Source: Pseudorasbora parva
Lineage: Eukaryota > Chordata > Actinopteri > Cypriniformes > Gobionidae
DNA length: 64,000 nucleotides
Assembly: GCF_024679245.1 (NCBI RefSeq)
Contig: NC_090176.1
Span: forward strand, 45,961,086 to 46,025,085
Direction of reading: 5' to 3'
Position 1 is the stretch's first letter; the number at the start of each line of letters is the position of its first letter. Under the pieces are notes generated by a model. It was given only the letters and a program-made list of their open reading frames with translations. It was not told the origin of the DNA and made no database searches. Position numbers and translations under genes: made by a program. Below are positions 11,143 to 21,501 of this stretch, in pieces.

Positions 11143-14100
11143 AAAAAGTGTCAACCTAAATTCACCCTACTTTAGTTATGAAAAACGTATATAAATATGT
11201 AAAGGGAAACCAGTTGAAACATGTTAAATAAGCAGTAAGAACAATTAATGTTTTTATTGACCACTGCATAAATGCTCTGGCACCATCTAGCTGTCAACTG
11301 CCAAATTGGATTTCTAAATGTGCAATTTACTGATGAAATAAAAACAGGCATGATTGTTTTAAATGGGTCAAATATAGTCACAATTGGTTGCATTTTTTAT
11401 TTGTCCATTTTGACCCAACTCTGGGTTGAAACAAGTGAAGTGAAGATTTCGGTACGCATACGAAAATGCATCAATAATTGTATAAATAAGCTGTTTTTAA
11501 AGTACCTGATTCAGACGGCAGCTCATAATACTGAACGAGAATTTTTATTTATACATTAAACGACGCATTTGAATGTTTTGATTATTGACGTTTACCAACA
11601 GAAACCGAAAGTTACATTTCATCATGAGGCATTTCTAACGAAAACACAGTGGAGACCTGAACTGGAGTTATTAATTTACGCCTTGATGATGAATTCATTG
11701 CATTGTCAAGACTAAATAAGAAATGAAATGTTACAAAAATGTGTACACTTTTTTTCTCTGTTCCAGAAGGATAGTTTTGTCATGCAGCAATAGTCATGTC
11801 AAGGTGCATGTTATTATCTGCCGCACTGGATGATGTCCGAGGCCGAAACAGTTATTGAATAAATATGAATCATTACAGATTTTTCCACAACTCCACAAAT
11901 GTTAAGTTGACACTGCACATACATGTATATTTGCATATTATAAGGTAATATATTATCTTCCTGTTTATTTTATATAGTGATGAGTGGCCCTACGCAACTT
12001 GCCTAGTATAAGGAGGATCGGCTCTGCTCAGCATTTAAATAGTCTGGTTTATTGTTTGCTGTAAGCTAAGCTACCTCCACCTCGCCCAGCTCCACCTGCC
12101 TAGATCTGTTACAGGTTATATGTATGTCTATTGATGCAGCAGCAGCAGCATATCTTACATGCTCAAAGCATTTTGTCTATGTATCTATAAGCAGAAGCAA
12201 GTCCATACGTGCTTTGCCGTAGCAATAAACTTAATTCACCTGTACTGAATTGTTCCATTGTACTGTAACCTCTTCCGTGGTGGTTCCCATCAAAACCTTT
12301 CTTATAGGGAATTGCCCGGCCAGCATGGACACCTCCAGAGTGGAGGCAGCACTGTGAAAATGATGTAGCAGGAATGTATCAAAACAATCAGAGGCTTTAT
12401 TGCCATGTAAGGTACCATTTGTCATTCTTGCCAGGTAGTTTCTGTAACCGTAGAGCCCATGAGTTTGACTTTTGACTGTATTATGTTCTGCGGTGCTCAC
12501 AGAGTGTCACCCCTGCCCACAGTGCGTCTACTCCCTATCAGACACAAACATACCCTTCACTGGCTGTAATGTCACGGCTCATAACGGCCGGCTGTCGTCA
12601 CACATGCCGTGTTCTTTACAGTGCCGGGGCTTTGAAAAGGTGCTCTCCTGTTGGCACGGCACACAATGGCTTTGTTGTTCGGTGAGTGGCACGAGACTAT
12701 CTCTTACAGCATAAGGCCCGCTCTCATATGTCTTGTAGGTAGCAAGAGTCCAGTGAGAAGTTCAAGGAGAGAAAATAAACTGAAGGTCTTATTCCCTGAT
12801 AGAAGTCACACAATAAACACATGGCAACTAAACCAAATTTGTATATTTAGTTTAATATTTGGTCACTGAGACCATTGTTATTTTGGTACTATTAGTATGC
12901 ATTTTATTTGTGTATTATCAGTTTTCATAAGTAATTTTAGTTTTCAAATTTTCTGCTTTTGTATCACTTTTTTTTCAATTTAGCTTTTTTTCAGTTTTTC
13001 TTTAGAAATGTTACAATTTAAGCAAAATTTAGCAATTTTGATACTTCAACTTTTCATTTCAACCTAAAGTTTTCATCTAAAGTTTAAGGTTTATTCTATT
13101 GTAAAGAGTACCAGCAAGAATGACTCCCATATATTACACACATTAACTTCTGTAACAGTTAAAATGCTAGTATGGTGTAATTCTCTGTTCAATATAGTTC
13201 AGAGGGAAATTAATGAATAGACTGAATGTCACATGTAGGTTAGACTTTGCTTTTCTTGGGCCCTCTTGCGCTCCTTGACCTCAGCAGGGCCTTTGAATAG
13301 GATGCAGGACGCATGCGCATCACATTAAATGATCTACTTCGAGATCCATTATGTGTCCTTTGACATCACTTCATGGCCTGATAAGTCTCAGAATTACGGC
13401 CACCCGTTGCATCACACGCTGAGATTCCACCCGAAATTTGAGAAAGGTCATGAGATCAGATTCGGTTGAAATTAAAGCAACCGTAATTATGTTTTTACTC
13501 GCGGTGGTTCTGGATGGATGGTGTTCAATTGCACTGCGGTCACGGATTGCTCTAGCAAACATGACGACCAGGCCAAAGTAAACAAACATGCTGCCCTAAC
13601 ATCTAATCCAGCAAAACACGATGGATCACTTGATAAATGCTATGGAGGCTGGGATTTATGCTCTCATTTCTTGTCTTAGATACTCCTTCCTTTAGTGACC
13701 TACTGAGCGGTAAATGAACAAACCAGATGAGTTAATGTTTTAGTCTTAAGTGATGTCTTTCTTATGCTAACATGATTATCTGTATATGAGCACATTCCCT
13801 TGACTACATTGTTTTATGAAATATTTAAATACTGCAGACTAATTGTAACCTCAAAATAAATATTTTTTAGTATATTTTTCCCCATATAGGGCTGTTATTT
13901 AAAACAGTAAAGTAAAACTTTTTTTTTCTAATTGAAGACTTTTCCAGATGTCCCTTAAGGCAGCTGTTGTCAGATTTAGCTAACTTCTGGGGACAATTTA
14001 GCTAAGTAATCCCACACACCCAATATGCATTATACATAATTCCAGTTCTGAGGAGGTCTTTTTATAAAGGATTTGGCCAAGCCTTAAAAGGTCCTATCAA

Positions 14101-14225
14101 GCCCATTTTTTAAAGTCTTGATATTGTTTTTGGTGTCTATTAGAATCGATATTTAGGCAATGTGTTCTGATCGGTCAGCTGGATCGGTGTTGTCATGCAA
14201 GAATATGTCATGCAAGAATATGTCC
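11143..14225. other. 3.1 kb without a recognisable feature
   Basis: No inverted ends, no target duplications and no convincing exon. A small GACCCAAC/GGGTTG block at 11405-11430 may be a scrap of the AACCCAAC family. The stretch 13250-13600 is of normal complexity and GC content and is the part most worth testing for sequence conservation. A 15-bp direct repeat (GTCATGCAAGAATAT twice) lies just before 14226. Confidence 0.4.
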
Positions 14226-14355
14226 TTAAAGGGTTACTTCAGCGATTAGCATATGGCTTTGTATCAGTAGAAACCCTGGAGTATATTCAAATGATTGTGC
14301 TTTCCCCCCTCATATCCCCTGAGACAAGAGATTTAAGCATTTTATTTCTGGAAAA

Positions 14356-14402
14356 ATTCCTCCTATGATGCAAATTGACGATATTTGCATCATAGGAGGA
14401 AT
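14356..14402. repeat. Perfect 20-bp inverted repeat, 7-nt loop
   Basis: ATTCCTCCTATGATGCAAAT at 14356-14375 is the exact reverse complement of 14383-14402, with loop TGACGAT. It lies in the left arm of element K1. It is also a possible hairpin in any transcript crossing it. Confidence 0.95.
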
Positions 14403-14647
14403 GTTTGGCCAAAGGCTAAAGACTACAGCCAGCAGAGGGAGCCATTTCCGCATGTTTTGAACTCGCGCATGGGGGATGGAGATCACATTCAGAGCTCAGC
14501 TCGCAGCTACAGGCACTCATTTAAACGGAGCTATGGTGAGCAATGTAAGTCTTTTAACTTCTCAAATTAATTTCTATGAAAGTTAAGCTTGCAAAGGCAT
14601 GAACTGAAACGCGCCAGACTGAACTCGTGTTGTGAATGTATGCCGCG

Positions 14648-16313
14648 CAGGGACGTGCACAGGATTTTTGAGGGGCAGTTGCTCTGACCTAAAAAAGGGA
14701 ACCCCCCCCAACCGAAATTTATTTCGTAGATGTGATTTCCTGCATTTTGGTGCGTTTGAGGCCATTTCCCTTGCCCATACCAATAAAGAACTCAAACCAG
14801 TCAATATCAATCGTCTAATAAAAAAAGACAATATTAATTTAACTGCCATCAACAGTTTATGATCGTCCATTTGTTATACCTTTCCGACAACGTTAAGTCT
14901 CACCCGACAACGGCGACAATCTCCCTTCTAGTGCCGCTCATGCAGGCTCAGCCAAGGCAGTTAGAAGGATTTTGGGGGCCCCAAGCAAAATGGACATGGC
15001 TAACTTTCTACAGATAAACGGGTAATGATTAAAAAATGTTTGTAAAACTTTAAGAAATCATTTTTAAAACATCTATAAACATTACATAGATAGACAGACC
15101 AAATATTCCTAACACTTTGTTAAGGGTTACTAGTTGGTTTGTAAACTGTCTATAAACATTATCTGGATGGTTATTATGAAGTTGCAACAGATGACTATAA
15201 TACCTGTTAAATAGTTAATAAACAGTAACAGTAAAACATGTGGGTTGTCCTGATACTGTACTTCAAAATGCAACAGTGTAAAAATTGCCACACCGAATAA
15301 AGTAACTGTTCAAGATCCATTGGTAACTTATAAAAATAATATCATATTTGCATAAACTGTTACTACCAAATATCCCGACACTAGCACATTAAGATAAGCT
15401 ATGAAAAAAATCATGTTCCTCTGTCTCTTTCTGGTTAAATAATGTTTATAATAATAGTTAATGCTATATTAACTATTACAGGTTATTTATGCATAGCATA
15501 AAAATAGTTAGTATAGCATGCTATGCCACTTTCATCAAAACCTATTACAAAGCTATAGCAATTTTATGTCATTAAATACGATAAACAGTTATTCTGGAAC
15601 AGATCTGCTTCTTCCTTATCCTGTTAAAAAAAAACATATTACAGTAACCATATTCCATCCAAAAAAGTTGCACTAACTGTTCGTTACAAGCAGCATTTGC
15701 CAGGCAAGTAACGTTAAGTTAGCTAACATAAACATATTTTTGCTAGCCTACCTGCTGCAAAATTACACCATTTTTGTACAAATAAAGCTATTTTATATAG
15801 TGTAATTTATCACTTACCACTATCTTGTTTTTTGTCTTTTTTCTTTACTGGCTTTCTAAAGCATAATTCCGCTTCATGATCGCCGAAGAGGTTTTGTATT
15901 TGCCGGCAGCAGAGATTGCGTGGTTGGGTGGCTGTTGTCAGCGACGACTGAGAGGGCCCCCTTGAGGGGGATTCCGATAACAGTGTCAATGCACTTTACT
16001 GCATTGACTATCAAAGGGGCGCTCAAGCAGTTTGTCGTTGCATTTTATTCTTAACCTGTCGCTGTCTTGAGGCCCCAGGCCAGCTCGGTGCCCCAAGCAA
16101 TTGCTTGACTTTCACTTTCGGACGGGTACCCGAATATGGAAGTGACCGAGGCTTTGCGATTTTTTTTTTTTTATCTAGGCCTACGTGAAATTCTGCATCC
16201 ATTGTACGATTTTTTTATTTATTTTTTTCCACCTCGGAAGGGCAACGTGAGTCGAGAAGGGCATATGGGCAGTTGCCCGGGCAACCTGAGCAACCCCCCT
16301 GTGCACGTTCCTG
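14648..16313. mobile_element. CAGGG-type hAT element inserted in K1
   Basis: Ends CAGGGACGTGCACAGG and, in reverse, CAGGAACGTGCACAGG (15 of 16 identical) are bounded by an exact 8-bp duplication ATGCCGCG (14640-14647 and 16314-16321). Removing it joins K1 as in the second K1 copy. The 1666 bp have no transposase. Two GGGGCCCCAAGCAA-like words near 14970 and 16090 hint that a further element is buried inside, but I could not bound it. Confidence 0.92.
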
Positions 16314-16667
16314 ATGCCGCGAGTGTAGTCTCGATTACCTCAGCTCTCATCACTCCTGCAGTTAGTGCTCAGTGCTGTGATACTCACGCGGTGACTCACT
16401 TATTATATTGAACAAACACGTTCAGTTTTCAATTGTAGTGTCTTCTCCAACTCAGTCACAGTAATCCAGTTGGTAGCTTTGGGAATGGCCTCACAGGGCA
16501 GCATGTTCTGGGAATTGTAGTCTTTCATCCCCATGAGACAAAAATACATTTTCTGTCTTTTCTCAGTCTAGAAGGCACCAAATTCAAAAATAATTTCACA
16601 TTTCTACAACATTGATGACCCCTTTTAAATACAGATTCATCTTCCCAGCGCTGGAGTACCCCTTTAA

Positions 16668-17045
16668 CAGAGCCACGGAAGATGCCATACTCATAGTGGA
16701 GTGGGCTCTGACTCTTAGAGGCAAAGCTATTTCATTCACCTCGTAGGACAGTGATTGCATCTGTAACCAATGCAGAATCAGATGCTTCACAGAGGCTGAC
16801 TCTCTCATAGGAGCTCAAGCTTTTACCAGTTTGGCAGTGGACTGGGTTCAAGCAGCAGTGTTCACACCATGACACACAAAGAGCTACCATTCTATGGCAT
16901 ACAATTTTCTTGTTGGGGGAACTCTGAAACTCAAATCTGTCTGGAGGTGGTGCTCAAGGTTTGAGCTAAATTCTGAGCTCAGAGTCCTCCCCTTGGACAT
17001 AGTAAAGGTGATGCATATGTGGCATGCTTTTTAATTATATGTAAT
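16668..17045. other. Unassigned DNA
   Basis: Nothing recognised on either strand. Confidence 0.35.
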
Positions 17046-18091
17046 GGCTCGTTTCCACCGAGTGGTACAGTTCAGTAGGGTATGCAATTTTTGCTGTTTC
17101 CATAGTCAGAAGTTGTGAATGGTACCCTAACTCTGAACCGTACCGTACCACTTTTTTGGCACCCTTCCATTGGAGTACATAGCACAGTATTCAGGTAATA
17201 AAGGGTGGTGCTAGACTCACTGCAGAAAGCTGATTGGCTGACAGAGAATCGTCACTTGTGCATGCTTTTTCAGCTGTTTTGACTTGCATCCTTGGCAAGG
17301 GCTTGTGATAACAGCCACATGCCGAGAGGCAAGAACAAGATCTACTGTATCTCCTCCATTGTTGTTTACCGTGTCACTTTCTTTTTTGCGTGAGAATGTC
17401 AATCCACTCCTATCATACTCACTTAAAAATGTTGGGTTAAAAATAACCCAACACGTAACCCAACTGTGGGTTGATATAGCACCTACCCAACGTTGGGTTA
17501 TTTTAACCCAATGCATTGGGTTAAAAAACAGTTGGGTTAAAAGTAACCCAACAGTTGAGTTAAATTTTTATTTTTATTCATGCCATTATTTTAATAAATA
17601 AAATACCCATTGTTTTCAAATACAGATTTTTTATTTGTATAAAACAATAAATGTGCTTTAAAATATATATTGTAAATGTCAAACTAAATATTGGGGAGTA
17701 AATATTTATTGTAAATATACATAAATGTGTAAATAGTAAATTCAAAATACACAGCACACATAATACACAAAAATGTACATAAGGTAAACATACATAAAAG
17801 GTGTATATACAAAACAAAAATTAAAAATGAACACAACAAATATTAAATTAAAAACCTATACAAATATGGACAGAATACACAAATTCATAATATTAAAGTC
17901 TTCCAGAAATAAACAACTTTATTAAAAAAATCTACATTGTACACTGTATGCCTTGATGTGTTGTAAACATATGTAGCAAAACAAATACAAATTATGATAA
18001 TCAAAGTTTTTAATGAGGCAGCAAAATATATATTCAAGTTTGCATGCTACAAAATCTCCCAAATGGGGCAGAGGTCTTTGGATAGTTCATG

Positions 18092-18266
18092 TCATAAATA
18101 AATAAAAAATCTGAAACATACAGCCAGTGCTTGAAATAAGGTCTTCTGTTCAACTGCCTCCACAGTGAAAATGAAAAAAATCAGCGAGGTCTCTTTGTCC
18201 CCAAGCATCGTCATGTGGATCCTGGCTTGTCTCACTGTTCAGCTAATGCACCATGTTAGTTCCAAC
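18092..18266 (-). pseudogene. Exon remnant of a TE-borne gene, probable 3' exon
   Basis: On the minus strand a polypyrimidine tract (TTTTTTTATTCTTTTAAG) ends in an AG acceptor at 18267-18268. The exon then holds a frame reading MTMLGDKETSLIFFIFTVEA, VEQKTLFQALAVCF and a TGA stop at 18092-18094. A TGA early in the exon breaks that frame upstream. The wording resembles C-terminal parts of multicopy fish proteins of the SAM-domain (SAMD3-like) kind, where a transposon-borne gene ends in a stretch of the form S..FV.VE......L..AL...F. That similarity is from memory and moderate. Confidence 0.45.
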
Positions 18267-18424
18267 CTTAAAAGAATAAAAAAAAGTTCAGTTTGCTTGC
18301 ACTGTGACAACATCAGCAGTGTTAAATTACGTCAAAGTTGCAATGAAGCAGTGTTGTACTGAATTAAAGAAATTGTCACTAATTAGTCATTACATCTGCT
18401 GTTCATTTTTCACCAATCAACATA

Positions 18425-18906
18425 CTAATCCTCATGCTGTTTCAAACCCGTAAGACTTTGGTTCATCTTCGGAACACAGAAAGGCCTAGAAAGGCAGTAA
18501 AGACATTAAAGTAATCCATGTGACTCCAGTAATTCAACCTCAGTTTTATGAAGTGACAAGCGTATATTCTATCCCTTAACCATAATTTACCACTTAATTT
18601 ACAAAACATTAATCTCAACACGTTCACGAGAGCCCCTAGACGCATGCGTGTTGTGTTGAAAAGAGAGCAAATGTTGTTGTGTTATGTTTTTTTTTTGTGT
18701 TGTTGTTGCAAAAAGCACTCGTGTCGCTTCATAAAACTGAGGTTAGACCACTTGAATCCCATGGATTACTTTAAAGCTGTCTGTCCTGGGTCTTAAAGTG
18801 GTAGTTGCGTAGGTCGTCAATGGAGGGACAGAAACCTTGCAGATTTCTTTAACATTTGTGTTTCAAAGAACAACGAAAGTCTTACAACGACACGAGGGTA
18901 ATTCAT
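18425..18906. mobile_element. TTAA-type MITE fragment (CATCTTCGGAACAC family)
   Basis: The arms CAAACCCGTAAGACTTTGGT (left) and CGAAAGTCTTACAACGACAC (right) are mutually inverted, with TTCATCTTCGGAACAC inside. This is a very common cyprinid MITE whose intact copies begin AGGGATAGTTCACCCAAAAA. The outer ends are eroded. Confidence 0.6.
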
Positions 18907-19675
18907 GAGATAGTTTACCCAAAAATGAAAATGATTCCATGATTTACTCACCCTCAAGCCAGCCTAGGTGTGTATGACATTCTTCTTTCAGACAAATACA
19001 ATCTGAGTTATATTAATAAATATCCTGGCTCTTCAAAGCTTTATAATGGAAGCCCATAATTTGAAGCCCAAAAATGCATCCATCCATTATAAAAGTGCTT
19101 CACACGGCTCCGGAGATTAATAAGAACCCATTGAAGTGAATTGATGGGATTGTGTAAGAAAAATATCCATATTTAACACGTTATAAAGTAAAATATCTAG
19201 CTTCCAATGGACCGCATTAAGTATTCAACTTCTGAAAAAAGCGTAACTGCTGTGAGAATAACGTCGGACGTAGCGTAAAAAAACGTAAATGTCGAGACGA
19301 TTAAGTTGGACGTAGTGTAACCGTTTTGATTTGCGAGAGGCGTTACAGTTTCTTTGTAAGTTGAATAAGGAAGGCTGTCTGTCGAAAATTTGTTATTTTA
19401 GTCTATAAAGTTTTAAATATGGATATTTTTCTACAAAAACCCATCGATTCACCTCAGAAGGCCCTTATTAACCTCATGGAGCCTTATGGATTACTTTCAT
19501 AATGGATCGATGCACTTTTTTTGGGCTTCAAATTTTGACCATTATAATGCTTGGATTAGTCAGGACATTTATTAATAACTGATTGTGTTCGTCTGAAAGA
19601 AGAATGTCATATACACCTAGGATGACTTGAGGGTGAGTACATAATGGGATATTTTTTGGGTAAACTATTGGATAA
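18907..19675. mobile_element. TTTACCCAAAAATGAAAAT MITE, about 770 bp
   Basis: The left arm GATAGTTTACCCAAAAATGA and right arm, in reverse, CCAATAGTTTACCCAAAAAA pair, as do ACTCACCCTCAA words further in. A truncated relative is at 24665-24925. It lies directly next to the previous MITE. Confidence 0.7.
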
Positions 19676-19772
19676 TCTATTAACAAGCAAAATCACTAAA
19701 GCAAATAATAAATGGATGCATATGAGCAGTGCACTTTATCAAAGCTAATTTGATAGTGTTGCTTTTACTTAC

Positions 19773-19899
19773 AGGCTGATTGGTGAATGTAATTAAGCTT
19801 CTCTTCATTTCAGCATATGTTGGACACACCATGTTGTCCATTTGTGAGGTATGGCGATGATGGCAGGATGGGTTTTAAAGGCAATTTCTCCATGATCAT
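19773..19899 (-). pseudogene. Internal exon remnant of the TE-borne gene
   Basis: The minus-strand acceptor ACTTGTCTTTCAAAG precedes the exon at 19900-19901 and a GTAAGT donor follows at 19767-19772. One frame reads DHGEIAFKTHPAIIAIPHKW and a second, after a frameshift, DNMVCPTYAEMKRSLITF followed by TNQP up to the donor. A segment of the form HP.I.AIP..W, then YAEMKR.L..F, recurs in multicopy fish SAM-domain-type proteins. Both splice sites are intact while the reading frame is broken, as expected for a decayed but once spliced gene. Confidence 0.45.
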
Positions 19900-20147
19900 C
19901 TTTGAAAGACAAGTTTAAAGAAAAAGAGAAAAAAACAGTTTTCACCTATACCAAATGTGTGGACCTGATTTCATATGCACTTAGACACAACCAAAACAAC
20001 TTATTGAAATTAAAACATACTGTATGAAAATGAGAAAAGACAGCTGAAACAATAATAATAAACTGGTTGTTTCCCAAATAACCTGGTTCTGTAGTAGACC
20101 CTGCACTGCACATTGGCCTATCTAATGTTATTCAACTTACCAGCTTG

Positions 20148-20246
20148 TTAGTAGAGACTCCAAACCCGGAAATGTGCGTCAGATAAGGAAGACGTCGAAC
20201 TTGTGTACTATTGGTGATACTCCAGGACTAGAGTCGAGAACCACTG
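20148..20246. mobile_element. Half copy of the CAG(A/T)GTTTCCCAA MITE
   Basis: TTAGTAGAGACTCCAAACCC through to a reversed CAGTGGTTCTCGACTCTAGT end matches one half of the family at 3485-3680. It seems to have inserted in or beside a minus-strand exon (acceptor AATGCAG at about 20275) whose frame would read EEGLDLSGS before meeting the MITE. Confidence 0.5.
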
Positions 20247-20357
20247 AGATCCAATCCTTCCTCTGCATTAGAACGAAGCAGGGGGGAAAAATAACCAGAA
20301 AAGTAAACTAGTCTTTAAAAAATAATTGTGTACAACTTGTTTCAATATCGTACTCAC

Positions 20358-20419
20358 CTTTAATTAAATGGCAGAGGTTCAACTGTTCTAGTCTTTGCTT
20401 CACAAATGAATCCATTGGT
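20358..20419 (-). pseudogene. First coding exon remnant, possible SAM-domain start
   Basis: Acceptor TGTGTTTTAG (20420-20429) and donor GTGAGTA (20351-20357) bound 62 bp on the minus strand. An ATG (20415) opens MDSFVKQRLEQLNLCHLIK. Joined in phase to the next acceptor at about 20275, the frame continues EEGLDLSGS. The alternation of hydrophobic positions (V..RL..L.L..LI) followed by an acidic EEGLD fits the first helices of a sterile alpha motif, a short protein-interaction domain. The domain is far too short here to be certain. Confidence 0.45.
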
Positions 20420-21192
20420 CTAAAACACAGGTATATAACACATTTAGTACAACATATTTAAAATAAAGGCAAAAACTGTCATAGCTTCATAAGAAAACGT
20501 ACTATGGTTGTATGATTTAGCTACTCCTGTAATACGTTTAATAGTAACATGCATAATATATATTCATATGACAACATTCATTATGAATATGGGCCTACCA
20601 CATTTCTGCCAAATTATCATAGTTGCCGTTTGTGTTAACTTACTACGGTAAAACTAGGTAATTTGTGGGTTGGAAAACATTCTAACTGTTGTGAACTAAC
20701 GTTAAAATTGTTAGCACAATATTTCAGTTTTCTGCGTCAATGCGGTTGTGAATATCTGCACTCATTCATCTCACAACAGATATTTAGAGTAGTAAGTTAT
20801 ACTGTTGGATATTCGGCGAATTCAAACGCTTCTCCCTGGATCTCACAGCGCTGCTGTGGTGTCGTGTGACCGGGTCTGAGCTCGCGCTGCACGGGCCGAG
20901 CTGATAATGCTCCGCGCGGCTTTAGATAGTGATTTCAGACTAGGCATTAGTTACTTACTTTCTGTATCACCGTATTAAGTTTCTAAATAGGTACACTAGA
21001 ATAATGTTTTTACTTTATTACTGCTAGCGAGCTAACTGGGATAGCTATGGTTTATTTCCAATCTATCTCATTTTTCCAGAGCATTAAAGGGATTTTTTTT
21101 AATAAAATTCAGTTTTCGACTATATTCAACGTTTCAGTACACAATACATAATGTTATAAGAGTTGTATTCATAAAAAAATGGCATGTCTTAC

Positions 21193-21260
21193 CTTTCATT
21201 TCATAACCAGGCTGCAGCAGCGTCTTCTGTTGGCAGTAACTGGACGGTTAAAATTTGAAC
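21193..21260 (-). other. Possible 5' untranslated exon of the TE-borne gene
   Basis: On the minus strand CTGCAGCCTGGTTATGAAATGAAAG (25 bp, 21193-21217) is followed by a GTAAGA donor (21187-21192), immediately inside the AACCCAAC subterminal repeats. The upstream limit is not defined. A CpG-rich stretch at 20815-20930 is an alternative promoter region. Confidence 0.3.
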
Positions 21261-21501
21261 CGTCACTGGGGAAACCGTATTTAACCCAACGGCCGGGTTA
21301 TTACTTTAACGATGTTAAAATAACCCAACATTTTGCAAAATAACCCAACATATTGACCCAATATGTGTAACCCAACGGTTGGGTACAAAAAATAACCCAA
21401 CGTTTTTTAGTGTGTAAGTGTACTATTGGCAGTGGAAATGCAAGCCAGATCAGGGTTTATTGTCCTGAATCGTACTATACTGTACTGAGTCGTAAAGTAC
21501 C

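Larger units (their letters stand above)
14226..16667. mobile_element. TTAA-target element K1 (Kolobok/piggyBac-type), interrupted
   Basis: The inverted ends AGGGTTACTTCAGCG and, in reverse, AGGGGTACTCCAGCG each adjoin TTAA (14226-14229 and 16664-16667), the target of Kolobok and piggyBac elements. A CAGGG hAT (14648-16313) splits it, leaving about 770 bp of native sequence without transposase. A second, 5'-truncated copy lies at 47958-50289 and confirms the native order. The left arm contains a perfect 20-bp hairpin at 14356-14402. Confidence 0.8.
17420..21412 (-). mobile_element. 4-kb element with AACCCAAC subterminal repeats and spliced gene remnant
   Basis: Ends CACTTAAAAATGTTGGGTTA and, in reverse, CACTAAAAAACGTTGGGTTA are inverted repeats. 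Both sides carry many AACCCAAC/GTTGGGTT words in either orientation (about ten in 17430-17570, about eight in 21283-21400), a typical layout for transposase-binding sites. No target duplication is obvious. Three exon-like segments with good splice signals lie on the minus strand (20358-20419, 19773-19899, 18092-18266), and a possible untranslated first exon ends at 21193. Two MITEs (18425-19675) sit in what would be its introns. Confidence 0.65.
17046..21501. mobile_element. GTTTCCACCGAGTGGTAC-type MITE, split by a 4-kb element
   Basis: The left part starts GGCTCGTTTCCACCGAGTGG and the right part (21413-21501) ends in TACTGAGTCGTAAAGTACCC, resembling the arms of an abundant cyprinid MITE whose two ends carry GTTTCCAC and repeated GTACGGT words. 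The outermost right end is missing, so the copy is incomplete. The 4-kb element 17420-21412 lies between the arms. Pairing of the arms is an inference from family knowledge. Confidence 0.45.
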
